A stretch of DNA of 64,000 bases from the NCBI RefSeq assembly GCF_932526225.1, contig NC_064035.1, positions 6,881,501 through 6,945,500 on the forward strand, in the 5' to 3' direction. This DNA comes from Nematostella vectensis. Its lineage: Eukaryota > Cnidaria > Anthozoa > Actiniaria > Edwardsiidae. The position numbers were made by a program, and so were the translations under genes. The notes beneath the pieces were generated by a model. That model made no database searches and was not told the DNA's origin. It was given only the letters and a program-made list of their open reading frames with translations. This document shows, one piece after another, positions 24,501-39,500 of this stretch (its first letter is position 1; each line of letters opens with the position of its first letter).

Positions 24501-27500
24501 TGAGTGTAAGGGGGCAAAATAGCCTCGTCAGGCACGAGGATGACAGTTTGTAAAATTGAACAGCCATGGAAAATTAACCAGTACAGTAGTCATTGCATAA
24601 AAGAGTTTGATATACACAGCATTCGTTCAACGTGAGCACCCTAGTTTTGTAACCCGTCCAATCAAAAGAGTGTTCTTCAAACACTTAAAATAAAATTTCA
24701 ATAAGCTTCAGTGCCCGAGGTCTTGCTTGTGATTCTTCGGAAATCAATAGAAAAAATAAATGAAAAGAATCGTAATCAGCAGTTATCAGAAAAACGGTAA
24801 TTGGTCAACGAACGGATGGCATTATCCATGGTCAGCAATGGTGGTTGGAATTACAATGCAGTTCTTATCAATGATCGATAAAAGCCTACACTATCTTACA
24901 ATGTTGAAGGGACAGGTTGATATGCAGCCCCGGGAAGCCAGTTCACGATCATATTCTTGACTTTATCCTTCCTTTTTAGCATCGGTGTACCTAAAAAACA
25001 GAGTGTTATAAGCCTGCATGGTCACAAGAAAATTGGCAAGGTTGGCAACCATGCTTGGGAACCCAGAACGTCGAAGTCAGCGCAACGAGCGAAACGACGA
25101 TAAGATACTAGGAATGGATACTAGAAAAAACGCACACATTTCAAATATTTTAATAGTTCTAAAAAATAAACTCAACTAAAAACAAGCAAGACAGGATGTA
25201 CGTGACAAAAACAGGGTGGACGGGCATTGTCTCCTTTTCCACGAAATTAAACGAAATGTCTGGGATGGATGCAGTCGTTGGTATTCGTCTATTGGTGTAA
25301 CATCTTACCATCTGTCGCATCCGTTTCAGAACCATCCGCCGTCAAAGCTGTAAGTCAAAACATTGAGGTAAGGTACAGCGCTATAAATGCAAAAGTTTCT
25401 TTCGTCAAAAAGTTTCTTTCGTCGTTTCTTTGTTTTCTTCCCTTGGTGGTCTAGTTTAAGGTCTATTTCCACAAGTTAAGCCGTCTTTATTATAAAAATA
25501 AGGTTATGCAGTTTAAGGTGTTTTTTTCCACAAGCAAGGAAAGCGCAGATGAAGAGGAAATAAATGCGAATAGAGACGCAAATGGGGACAAAGTGAAATA
25601 TTTCTTCTTATTTTCCTTTCCCTTAATCATGTTTGTTTAATTTTCACATTAATAAAGGTTATGTACTAGACTTGCAGGGGTTTATCAATTCCGCACTCCT
25701 TGCACAGTAACCGTACAGTCTACTCTCGCCTTATGGTATTTTAGTGTCCGTAATAGTGAGAAACCATAAAAGCGGCAGATACTTTTTGGTCATATCATTG
25801 TATCTCTGTCTCGCTGGGAATTGCATTTTAGTCCGTAATAACGAGGTGTTTGTGAGGCGACTGTAAATCTTGTCGCTAACAGCTAGAGATTATATCAACA
25901 GAAGCATTGTTTGTTATTGTTCGATTTTTAGTATAGTTAATATTTAGTACATTAGTTTACACATGCATGTTGGTTAGTAGTTGTTATATTTTAGGACAGG
26001 GTCGCCGACCAACCGTTCTTTGCTGCTGCCTGCCACTTTTTTTCAGCCCAGGACAAAGTTCTTCGATGACCTTACAACCACAAAAGACATCCCTTTAACA
26101 TTATGACATTGCTTTGAAGTAGACGGACCGGCAAAAACAAACAAATAAATAAAAGCGATTAATACAATATTTTCGTCTAAAGAACCCTCACCTTTTGCAT
26201 CGTTTTTTTTCCCGTTATGAGGGACTGCGAAGGGATCTTGACTTAATGCGTTGTCTGAGTCAGTACCGTCCTCAGTGTTTGAAACGTCTGGACCCTGAGT
26301 AGAGTCCCCCAGAAGAACACTTAGCATCTGGTGAGAACAGACGAGTTAGAGAGGGTGTAGAAATTATCAAAGGGTGAACCAATCTCTCTAGGTACGGTAT
26401 TAATGATTTGTTTTTGACCCAACAAATACTTACCATGCCATTTTTCTACTTCTAAACGTTGCCTGATCAAATTTTTATACCGCCTCCCAACATAATATCC
26501 GTAAACTAAACACGACATCATCCCAATAACACTCAAGCAATCGAATTAGTTACTACTTTGGAGTAGATACTCAGTTCATAAGCTCATTCAGCCCAGCCTA
26601 CCCCCTCCCCCCTGGCCATGGAGGAAAAGGGGCGACAAACCCGAGCAGACAAGGGGTCAAACAAACGAGACACTCTCCAGCTGCTGCTAGTGTTTTTTCT
26701 TACCTTGTCATTATCAACAGATGTAGACAAGTGCACGTCTGTATCACTGCGACTGCGATCCAGCGAACACCCTGTCCGACTCCCAGCACCCAATATTACG
26801 TCAGAATATGGCGAGGGTGGTGACACTGATACAATAGGCGGGGACGACATGACGCGTCTATGACCGCGCACGAAGGATGGCTTACTGGCTAAGGAAGTGT
26901 TATTATCTGACTTGCTTGAGTCGCTGGTCAATGCTGTGTCCTTACATACCTTGCCTGGTTTGTGTGGTAATGATGCGTTCTCAAATGTTTCACCTGTCTG
27001 GCTGGGCGATGGTGACTTCTCACATACATTGTCTGGCCGGCTGGGCGATTCGGCATTCGCACATGCTTTGGTTTGTTGACTGACTGATGTTTCGTTCTCA
27101 AGCAACATCTCTGTGGTCACATCCTCTATATCGGCGCTTTCAGAAAACGGTTGGTTTGAGGTGGACGACTGTGACTTGCGGTCAATGTCAACTTCTTCAT
27201 TCCCAGCAAGCCTATCTTTCGGTTTTACTTCATCATCGCCTAGCTGCCAATTGAGCCTGTGGTCTGTTTGTGTCTCGGTGATTGGTCGGAAGAAAAAGTC
27301 CTTGTTTAATGTACCCACTCCGTCAGTGACTGTCACTGCTTTGTAAGTATTTTGCGCACTCGGAGATGGCATCACTGGAAAGTTACTAACACTCTGCGAA
27401 TGCGTAATAGAAGAATTGGGCGACTGTGTGACTTCTCGAATGTTATCACACGAGATGCTTTGAGTGACGTCTTGTGAGATGGTTCGTGCCAGTGTTTCAT

Positions 27501-30500
27501 ACGGCGATCGTACAATAAATACAGATGCCTCACGAGATTCTACTGGAGTGTGGGTCGCGGAGCGCACCACAGGCGTACCGCCATCATCAGACGGAATCCA
27601 TTGTGCTGGCGATGACTTGTTTGTCATGGACTGGGAAATAATAACCCGCATGGAACTATCATTAATGATCCACAAAACTCATCATCTTTGTACGACTAAT
27701 TGAGGACGAATTTTATAATTTCAAAATATCAACATCAAATAAAATAACACAAAGTATCAACGGATGTTAAGATTTAAGCAAATACCTACTGTAAGCGATA
27801 CATCACCCTAATGTCCAACCCCAACCCCAACCCTTACCCTAACCTATATATAACTCAAAAATCTAGGTTCTCACATGCGGGTTTTTACTGTATTGATCTT
27901 ACGTAATTAACCGGCGATTGCTTGTCCTTTGCTTCGCGCTGCTGTACAAGGTTAGTAGACGGTTTAACTCTCTTTTTCTCTGCTTGGATGAACTCCTGGA
28001 GTCTAACATAAAAAGTAAGACAATCAGAAAATCACCCCATAGCCTATTTGTCTAAGCTACTAAAAACTAATCATACATACAAGTTGTCAAAAAGGGTTAT
28101 AAACCCTTTAAAAAACCCTAACAATATAAGGCTTCAGACACTGTGGCTCGACAACAGAATAAAAAATACATCGAATAAAAGCAACCGGTTAGAAAAGGCT
28201 ACAAAACGTTTTGGAAGCTAACATTTGCGTTCCCGCTTGTCTAGCATACCTTGAAGTCCAGTTATCAGCAAGCTCGCACAATATCCTTTTGAGTCCGTTA
28301 AGACTGTCAGATATCACATATTCCAAGGCCTTGCGCTCCCGGGGGTCTGGCGTTCCATCCTCGTGCACCTGCAAGTCTTGGAGGTTCGTTACCTTTTTCT
28401 TTACAACTCGGACTTGCTCAAGAAACCGCTCGTGCTCTTCCTTAAAAACAAGTACGAAAACCAAGTGAGAAATTTGAAACTGATTTTCCCTAAGACTGTT
28501 AAACCCTGTGTGGCTGACGTCCATGGATGCTAATGTGATAAACAAATAATCCTGTGTCTTAGCGTTAGGATGCTGATGTACCTGTAGCTGTGTGGCAAAT
28601 TGTTGCAGCTTGGTGTCTCGCTCATTAGCATGGATCTCAACGACTCGCTCAGCTTTCAAGGACTCCAGTCTGTCTAACACGGAATGATACACATTCTCGC
28701 CCCTAAAATGAGATAAAAGAGATAGGGTATGGGGAGATGAGATTAGTCAGGGGTCAAAAGAATAAAGAAAGGGAGAAGGGAATGGTAGTTATTGGTGTGC
28801 AGGGGAAGGATAGGGAGAGATGGGATAAGTCAGGGCTCAAGGGGACTGTGGAAGGGTGGGGGCGACAGCTGCTGATTTATAGAAAAGATATCAAAATGTC
28901 CTGGAATTTTTATGCTTTCCGGCTACTCACACATGGAATATTTTAAAAGTACAACCCTTACCAAGAAATATCACCACCGCCATACCTGGTGGACATGGCT
29001 TGTAAGTCGTTAAGCCAGTAGGCCGCCTCTCTGCACTCGTCTTTGATTGAGATCACAGTAGATGGCATGGCAGTCTCGAACAACTTGATGGGCCGATACC
29101 TGAACATAACATAACAGCACCAAACCACTCAACAGCTGCATGCTGGCATGGAAAATTAGATTCTATTTTCTTGGCATATCCAATATCTAGAGGCACTTTC
29201 TAGCACCAACATAGGAATAAACATAGCTAACTTCGCTTTGGGAAATTCTCCTTGAGGAATTTGAGTTGTGTATGGGCAGTGGGCTCCCAAAAAGCCATCT
29301 ACCAGTTCTTGAAATTTAAATTGCAAGTAAACTGGTTGTTTTAAAACCCTGAATAGGAACACATGATTCCTTGATTGACCGTTACAAATTCCAATAGTTA
29401 GTTTATCGCTTACTTAAAGGATGCAACCATATTGGCAAAAGCGAAATACTGAAAGTGATCCTTGTGCAAGGAGTGGTCACATGGTTTGATGCTGGCGCGA
29501 CGTCGGTAAGAGTCAGCATAGAACCGCAATTCAAGGTACTTGGCGAAGGACAGCGTCCAAGCACGATCTGATAACGGCATGATGGGGGTCACCTTAAGGA
29601 GAATACATAGCGTAAAGCAACATACTAAACTGAAGGAAACATGATATGGGTAACACGAAACTAGTGACCATTCAAGTGATACTCGATAAATACTTTATTT
29701 GCCACTCGCCCGAGAAAGCAGAACAGAGGAATGGACTCCAATGATAAAAATATGATTTTATTCATGTCGAAATATTGTCCTGCAAAAGAAACTGCAGTGA
29801 ATTTGTTCCGTAATAACATACTGGTTCTCTCACTGAAGCATGTTAGGAAATACAGAGAAATTGGTATTGGATAAACTTGTTCCATGGTATACATTGATCT
29901 TTATTAAGATGGCCACATTATAACTTCTTACTAATGACCCTCTTACTATTGGCACATTCTCCCCCACCCCTTCGAGGAATCCTGTAACTCACTTGCTTGC
30001 ACTCCTTGCACCAGCTCCAAGTGAGGATGGTGTGTTGGAAGCCGGGAATCGGGGACTCAAGGTTCTTCATGTGAATGTAAACAGAGCCCGTCCCGTGGGC
30101 AAAGTACCGCACATGGTCTACCATTGTCACGTCACAGTTTGGGTTAGGGCAGACATAAGACGGTCTACAAAACATAGGACATGATTTACGAAGAACTACA
30201 GCACAAACAGAACGCTCTGCACGACACAAAGGCCTCAAAACCAGAGGATCTGTTAGGCATGACGGTATATCACAAAGAACCGCACTGAAATCAACTAAAG
30301 ATATGAAGTTTAAATCTGGTTTAAGACACTAATTAGCCACTAAAAAAGGTAGCTTAAGCTTAAGCTAGGACAGACAGACAACCTGCGAGGCATCGGGTAA
30401 TCAATCGCTAAGAATGATATAGGACTCCACTGAAGCTATGGAGCTGATATTTGGATGGGGCAGACACGGTCTGTGGGGAAAGGAGGGGGTGCAGAAATAA

Positions 30501-33500
30501 AACCATATGAAACAAAAAACCCAGTACAGTCTGGAAAAGGGAAAACAAGGGATATATCAAGGAAAGAAATCAAGGAATCAACGTTACCTCAGCATAAGAA
30601 TAACAAAAAATACTATAGAGCTGGTCAACAGGGAAATCAACAAACGGTGTGGATTAATTTGAATAAAGACATACAAGGGAAGTCATAGGTACAGTAGCAT
30701 AGGGACACAAAAAACTGTGTGGATCAAATTCTGGTGGATGGCAACTTACCGGAAACAGTAGCGCTCTAGAAACCCTCCAAGAGTGATGTCATTTCTACCA
30801 TAAAACTCCATGAACACAGCCCTGTAAGGCACAAAGAACAATTAAATTAGCCTGGGTCTGTTAGACTGAGACAATAACACAGATGAAGCTATAAAGGTAT
30901 TGTGGGGACAATAGCACAGATATGCCGTGCCTGTCACTGCTCGAAGATACTGCCGTTTATTATACATTTCGAAGTTACCTTTTCGCGTCAGGATGGTTTC
31001 AACAGTTGGCAAATGTAGCACTTACCATGGACTTATGCAGGGCCGCGGTGAGTTGTTGGATTCACTGGAGTAGCTACTAAACAAGACAGCTATCCGTTGA
31101 TGCAGATGGGGATCCAGGCAGTCGATCTTAAACATCAGTATCACCAAGAAAATCAATACAGGTGGAACTTGCTATTAAAATGACTGGAGAAGGAGACGAA
31201 AGCCAACATTCGCTCTCCCCTATTGCTGTTGGTGTGAACTACAGTTTGCATAATACGAAGACTACAAAAGCTGATAACAAAGCCTAATTTGAACATTATC
31301 TCTGAGGAGTAACTCATAAAGTAAGTACTTCAATGGATGAAAATGTGTTACCATTTCTTAGTAGCTTTTCATACCTAGAAAAATAAAATGAAACAACTAT
31401 AAAGAATCAATGGCTAGCTTGTTATGGAAGCCTTCTCTGTAGTCTCCATCTGTACAATACATGCCTTGTAACTGACCTTGCGATTTAATTGATGGGGGCT
31501 GCTACTAGACTGTTGTCGCTTAGAGGGATTACCAAGTTGCACCTCTCTATTACTCAAATCATCGGGACCTGAGAGAAATTCATTCCTGCCCGCAGATGAC
31601 ATATTAAACGGAAACTCATTCCACCTTGATCTCCTACGCTCACCATCATCCCACTTCTTAAGCTTAATACGTCCACCTTGCGCCCGAAAATCTGCTACTG
31701 TGCCTAGCAGAGATCGATCTATAGCATCGATCACGAGTTTGGGCGAGGTGAATACGTGTGGAGGAAGAACATCAAACACTTTGAATGCTTTGTTTTGTCC
31801 TGGATTCGGGAGGTCGAGCTCTTCCAAGTCATCTTCTGCTAGCTGCTTACTGTAGTTGTCAGGTAGTAACTTGGCGGACCAGTAGATTTCTTTAGGAAGT
31901 GTTGAGCGAACAGCACAATTTGAACCTTCCCTAGTGAGTAAGTGGGGCAATGGGTACCTCACAAAGAATGAACAAGATAGTATTAACCGATCGAGAGCTG
32001 ACTGGAACGTTCTAGCAAAATCATTATCGTTTTCTTCAGACCCTTTAGAATTGGAAGACTCATTATCAAGGATATCTGGCCTGGTGTCAGGCCTAGAGTT
32101 ATCAGCACTAGACTTTTCTTTGCATTCTTGCAGCATTTCCTTCACTTTGTCCAAATTTGATGTCCTACTTGGGCTTCCCTCAGACTCTTCCTTCATTCTG
32201 TCATCACTTGAACACTCTGGGCTTGAGGTCACCCCATCAATGGACTTGATGGACACAATACTTGGCTGGGGATCCATAGGTAAACTGAACTCATCCATAA
32301 GAAAGGCAATCTCAAGTTTCTGGTTGTATGCCACGTAGATCAGGAATTGCATTATCTTCTTGATCTTGGTAAGAACAAAGCTATTTCCACCTCGCAAGGT
32401 GACTGTGCAACCTAGTTCAGTAGGGCAACCTTCCAAGTACATTAAAGTCTTTGTCTCGCCATTCTGAAATTTAACGATGTAAACCCGTGAGTTATGAGGT
32501 CACATCCAATAATTCAAGTGATTAACTGATATATTTCTAATCAAATAACGCAAACAATGTATCAGGGATTATTGGATGGATTGAGTTATTTTGAAGGGTT
32601 CTTGTAAGTAGATCACTGTACTTTAAAATGTAAACAATAATAAGGAGTTGATGATCAACATTCTTTAAGCTTTCAATCAATACCTTCAGCTTAAAGTTCT
32701 GAACTCGGAAGAGCTGACAAGACCCCAGACGTGGCCGACTGAGCTGCTCCATCGATCGCAAGGTTTCGGCTTTAGTACATCTGGAAACACGCTCAATCAC
32801 TGCCTGGAGATGAATAGAATATATGGTATTAAGAGAAGCTTATGGACAGTCGTTTCATTTTTTACGGTGCCAAGTTAACAGTCAAGGTTGTCCCGCAAGC
32901 TCAATGTTCTAATTGCATTCAACTTACACAAACGGTAAGACTAAACGATGCATTTGGTTAAACAATGTTAGATTGGAGAAGCTTCAAAGAAAACAAGTAA
33001 CAAAAGAAATCCAATTATTTATGTACGAACATTCAACTGTTATTACCACGGACAGCCCTTAGACGTAAATTGAGAACACTCTTGTAATAACTGGTGTTTT
33101 TTTCTTTCATTTCATTCATTTGTGCATTTTTCGAATATTTGCTGGAATGCTTTTTCTGTTCGTAATATTCGTAATATGTCTGTGATTACAGGTGTTGGTA
33201 AGCCACATGTCGACAGCATAATAAAAGGATAACATTCGAGACCTTACCGGCTTGACGTTGAGAGCGAGCGAGATGCCATGTTGTAGCAGCATTTCCTGAG
33301 CCAACCGCGACACGGTCTTTTCTACCAAAAGGACGTTTGGTCTAAGAGCAGCCACCCGGGAAACGAAGTTTTTGAGGAAGTTTCGCTCTTGTAGCACAAG
33401 TGGATCAAGCGAGGCTAGCCTGTTCTCGTTACGCTGTTATAAATAATGTGGGAATCCAAATCTAATACAACTACCAGCCATAAGAGTACATAAGCAAAAA

Positions 33501-36500
33501 CTTTCACCAAGTAAGGGACAGCGTCAGCGACAGACTTCAAGGGGCAGAAAAATCTACTACCTGAAGGTTTACATTTAGTCTCATCTTATGCATGTCTTTA
33601 TGTGGAAGATGGTTATCTTTCACAAAATATATACTTATCGGAATGATTCTGATCGCATATCAAAGAATGACATTATCTGTCCAGAATTACAATAATCTAC
33701 GAATCAGGTGGGAAGGAGGTAGAGAGGTCTATCTTTTATCTTTACATGCCATATTCGCTTGACAAATTGGCTACTGCGGAATACTGTATACGTAGTGTCT
33801 AATACTATACCTGGTAGTCAATTGCGCAGCACAAGACCAAGATTTGCGGGTTATTGAAAACACATGACATCTTTTTGTGTGAGACGTTTTTGGTGAAGAC
33901 TACGCCACTGATCAGCTTGCACTCATCACGAGATCCGCCAGGAATCTTTTTAAACTTGACATACTGTCTGATGTTCATGTCATCATCTGCCCGAACATCT
34001 GGTCGCACCTAAAGAACATAACAAGCTTGAAAATGAACTATAGTTTAGCACTCAAAAAAGGTAAAGTACCGGGCCTTTTTATTCATGCACTGCATTGATC
34101 AAATGGGTAACACCTATAAAATACATATGTTTATTTAATAATACTTCATAGAACTGATACTTTGAACATGACAGCACTTCGGCACGATGATCCCAACGTA
34201 ATAACTCTTTACCAACAGTCAATGCTTTATTTTAAAGCAAGTGCTGCTTTACTTTCCCTTATCAAACATGGGCAATAAGAAGTGAGAGTTTATAATCAGC
34301 CATCAGAAACTTTATAATGGCCATCACGTAGAATACAAAAAGTATAGAAGAATTTGTAATGAGCATTGCACTTTTGCTAATAAATAAATTACAGCATCCC
34401 CCCACCCCACCCCACCCCACACACACACACAACACTTCTGATCCTACTGTGATTGTAATCTATCAAAAGTATTGATTTACCCGTTCGCTAATTGCATCCA
34501 CTAAGGGTAAAATTGTGTCCTTCCACTTCATCGACAGGCCTGCATCGGTTAGTAACTGTTCCAAGAGGTTTGAGATATGAAGGGCATGCGCTAAACTAGA
34601 AGGGGGAAAATATTCCAATATAAAATAGATTCCAATACAAAATATATAGGCAGAGAAACAACCTGCTCTACATTTAGTTGAGTACATTAACAGTTTTGTT
34701 TAGTTTATTTTTTAATATTTGCAATTAATATAAATAGTAATAAATTACGAAATAATAATAAATACAAAAAAATGATAATGGCAAGGGAACAGATAAAGAA
34801 ACCAACACTCTTACGGATAAAGATGGATACTGATACTAGACAGTTAAATTTCCAATCACCTTTTTTGCTTAATAAAATCTCAAATAATAAGGCTGAACAT
34901 AATACTGTATCTTCAATTGTGAGGCAACTATGTCAAACGTGATTCTCCTTCTCAACGTGAACACTAGATAATTCTATTTCCAAACACCAGTTATTTGGCA
35001 CTGAATGTTCCCAATGAAAAAGCTGACCATATCGTATTGTATCATATCAATCGTATTGTAAGGCAACGATGTAAGACGTAATTCTCCTTCTAAATGTGAA
35101 TTCACTTACTTTAGTCTATCCAATGCCTGTCTTTCACCATTGTCTTCTCTGGGAGATGATGGCTGAGGAGAACCGGGTCTGCTAACACCAATCTTTTGAG
35201 CCATCTTTGCACCATGGAGAACCTCGTCTGAACTTGTGCCCACATGAGGGACATCAGAAGGCTTCTTATTTCCTGGTCTTAGCGAAGAGATTGGGTAACC
35301 CTCTGTGTAGACATACTGCTCAAGGGGTGGAGGTGGGGCTTCTGTGATGATTGACACAGTGTGGGCAGGGTCTAAAGGCACGTCCTTGCCATCTGCTGTA
35401 CTCCCCTGGATATAATGATACAAAACCAAAGTAAAAATGAGCACAATTAACCAACGTTTTTGCACTGTTAGTGCATCTTTGTTAAGGTTGAATTCCAGGA
35501 AGTGAATGTGCAATCAAGTATTGATAAATACAGTAGTTATGAAACTTTTCTCTTAGTCTAAAAGACACCCATTCTGTATTGCCTGACATAATTACTACAG
35601 CCAGTGTTACTAAAGAACAAACCTCGCTAAAATGATGTAGGTTGACCCTCAATGACAATTCACTTTCCTCTTCACAGTTCACAATGGAGCTTGTAGTCAC
35701 ATCAAGATCCAAGAGTTTTGAGCCTGATAAAAACAAAGTATGGTACAGTGAAGTAGGTAGCTATTAATAAAAACAAACAGTTACAAATAATGTGTATATT
35801 AAAAACAAACATAGGCAGCAATGCTTTAAAACATTGTGGCACCAATAGTCAGCTATTGGTAAAAAAACAGTCTTTCCCTAGTGTCCTTGATATGGCTATA
35901 GCAATTATATTAGCAGACCTTTCAAGCAAGATGTTTACAGTATCTAAATGAATAAATGCTCAAATGGCACTTTTTCTTTTGTTTGTTTAAACGTTTAAAA
36001 TTGAAATGTTGTTATATAGTAAGATGTTGGATTGGCAGTTAAAGTAGATATCCTTTATGTACAGTAGAGTTCAGGAAATTTCAGATACATACTTGAGTGT
36101 TTGATTGCTTGTGGGCTGATGGTGACAGGTTCAACAACATCAGCAGCTTCTTCTTCAAGTTCTTCACAGCTCTCATATCCTGACAGTTGCCTAAACCACT
36201 GAGGTAAGGCCTCGTCATCCTCATCCTCATTATTCTCATTGCCAGATTCAGCTCCGTTTGACTCTTCATCTATGTTGTATTTGGTGCTAGTAATGCTAGG
36301 AATGTCCTTGGTGGCAACCTAAAACAAGGAATTCACATTTTGTTTTATGACATGTGACAATAACAATATAACATAAATATATATAACATGACTATATTTA
36401 TTGGTATCTTGTTAGGAGTCCTGGTTGCGGGTGGATGCATGAGATACTGTATTTGTCCTGGATGAGGTCTATTGCATTAAGTGTCTGTCCTGGATAAGGG

Positions 36501-39500
36501 AGGGTGCTTGAGGTTTCTCTCTTGATTGTGGGAGAGTGCATGAGGTACAGTATCTGTCGTTGTTGAGGGTGATTGCATGAGGTGTTTGCCCTGTTTAAGG
36601 TTGGCTAATTTGTTTATTTGTGTTTGCGCATGAAATGGCAACCCAGTACTTACGGGCCCTGGCTGATAGAGGGCATATTCATCCTTGAAGATTTGAGCAT
36701 CTTTGGTCTGTGGGACAGGTTCAAGCCATCCCGAATCTAGCAGCTCCTGGCCAATGGTAACTGCCTGTGTTCTGGAATGCAAGTCACACACATGAACTTT
36801 AATGCTATTTCTTTATATGATGCAAATCAAAATTAATGGAACACCCAAAAAATCTTATTTAGCACAGATGTGTAAATGGAAGTGGACTGCTAAAGCTAAG
36901 ATCTTTTCAAAATTCGAGAATAGAAGTATGCTGTACAGGACCCGAAACAATCCCAGGACCCGAAACGATCCCCAAAAGTTCCCCAACTGATCCCGGGAAC
37001 CGAAACGATCCCCAAGAGTCCCCGAAATGAACCCCAAGGAATTACAGTAATGGACAACTGTAAAGAAATGTGTAAGGATTGGCTTTCAGTTTTAAAAACA
37101 TATGAAATATTTAGCTTTGTTTGTGTCATTAAAAGGGAATTTACATTAACTAAAACTATAGTATTAAGATTTTAATATACGACTGTGGGGGAATACAGTG
37201 GTTGAGTCAGAAATTGGGGTCAACTAACAATTCTTTGTGATCGTAATTTGAAGAACCCGGCGTGGATAAATCATTTTTACATAACAAGCCATAAAAGAAA
37301 GTCTTTACAGATAGGACAGGTTTTAAAGTTATTTTTTGGCATGTTTGTTTTCGGTGAATGAAAGACCTATCATATCATGAGATCATGCCAGCACGACTAC
37401 ATGAGGAAGTTCAAAACTCACATCATATTGCTTTCAACAAAAGCCACATCCTCTTAATATTTTGCATCGGTAGTAGAAGGGTTGTTCGAGCGTATTACTC
37501 AGTGTGCTTTTGTCATTCCATCTTCTCGGCCAAACCGAATGCCTAAAATGTGTCGGTAAATATTCGCTCGTGTGAACAAGGATTTCGTGGTGAAATACAT
37601 GTTAGGTTGTCAAATGAATATTAATTTTTAGGGGTGATCGGAAATGAGATTTATAGTGTCAGAGTCATGTGTCGGAACCGCAAAATGTTTAGAGTGTGAT
37701 GGAAGGTCAAAAGTTTGAATGATCTGAGCAAAGCTGTGCTATGTTTATTCATGCTGTATTTCTTTCAGTAGCAATTAAAAGTTGTGTATTTGTTTTAGAC
37801 TCTGTTTATGGGTTTAACGCCGGGCAATGTAATAAATAGAAGTATTGTGTTGAAATTTAATATTTTTAAGTCACGTTGTTTAGAAATCGAGTCGCTGTTA
37901 AGAAGAGAATTGCAAGTATGTCTTCTGCTTTTCCTTTGTCCATTACCGCAATTCCTTGGGGTTGATTTCGGGGACTCCTCGGTATCGTTTCGGGTCCGAG
38001 GATCAGTTGGGGTACTTTTGGGGATCATTTCGGGTCCTGGGATCGTTTTGGGTCCTGGGATCATTTTGGGTCCTGTACAATGCAATTCCAGATTGGAAAA
38101 GTCCTAAGATACCCCGGTTGTTGTTGCTAGAACAAGTGAAAGTCAGAGCCTTTGAAATCCAGAGTAACCTGAAGACCATATTCTCCAAGTGAAACAAAAC
38201 ATTGAAACATAATATGCCCTTACAATTTGCTGTTGCCTCACTACTCCTTTTGACTCCTTGCACAGATATTCATTTTAGCAGTTATAAGTTATTGTTTTAC
38301 AAGTTTTGACTTACCTGGAAGAGACTTTGTCATAATTCACAAGCCAATCCACAAGATCAGATGCTATCAGGCAGTTCTGATAGGTCTTGAGCCTGAATCT
38401 GTGATTCATAAGCTCAATTCCTGTTTTTGGTGAAATGATCTGATGCCACAACTCACGCAAGGAGTCTTGCTTTAGCATGTCTGCCTCAGCAGAGCACACC
38501 CCAAAGGCATCAAAGGGTCTCCCAGAAGTTGTCAACATTGCTGAAGATGGCCTTTGAGTATCATTCATTTTGTCAAAGTAAGAAGCTGACAGACTTGTGG
38601 AGCTTGATTTTCTTGGGACAGGCTGGTAAAATGTATCATCCTCTTCAAACTGGACATACCCGGGCCTGGGCACTGACAGTGTGCTTCCAGAAGTGCATGA
38701 CAAGTTGAGTTCAGATTCTAATGTGACAGCACGCAGATCAGCTTGCAGCTGCTCTAGATTTCGGATCATGTCAGGTGATTGGGTGTATGTGAGGACGATC
38801 TTATGGCAATAAGTGCAAACTCTCAGTCCACCTAGAAAAAAAAAAAGAAAATATAAAACATTGTTAAAATTACCTTGAATCACTCAAATAATAAATTAAT
38901 AGTCAATTATCTGTGATGGGTTGAAACCCTTTTTTCTATTTATTTTGGAGGTTTGAGTAATCAGGATTTACACAGGTCTGGGATCCATGTGTTATTAGAG
39001 GAAACATGCACGCTTGGCGTCAGCATGCGTGCACGCTCCGAAAAACTAGATAGTAATGTAAGAAAGACATTTTCTCTGTTGTATAAAACAAATACTGATT
39101 TTGTTATGCATCTGTCGTCTGTCCTTCTCTATGCACAGAAGATGCCACAGCATATCATGAACAACAGTCACAGCTGCCTCTCATTGCATACTTTTTTGTC
39201 CATGACACACTGTTACATCATCTGTGCATCCATTAGAGGACATACGCATGCAAAAATGATATCTATTTGTTAATTATTGCAAGTGGAATGCTGGATGTCA
39301 AGAGCACAAGGCACCTCAGGCAGCCACATGCGAGTCATGTCTGACCAAGGAACACGCTTAGATCAAAGTAGTTGGTGTTATTTTTTTGTGGAAAAAATGG
39401 TGAATAATGAACACAGAAAATATACAAACAAGCATTGAATAATTTTTTTTTAAGGTTTCAATGATTTCCCAGTAATATACTTAATTACAGTACTCACCAT

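Noticed and set aside
23536..24535. Overlapping ORFs up to 301 aa of the form MPSLIPYAQSYTLC repeated
   Set aside because: They are the 19-bp minisatellite read in several frames, within a PIKfyve intron; periodicity explains their openness.
26435..26536. Possible extra PIKfyve exon encoding GRRYKNLIRQRLEVEKWH with a GTAAGT donor
   Set aside because: Its phase (1) would shift exon 23 into a frame with an early stop, whereas exon 22 to exon 23 joins in phase 0. A rare alternative exon cannot be excluded.
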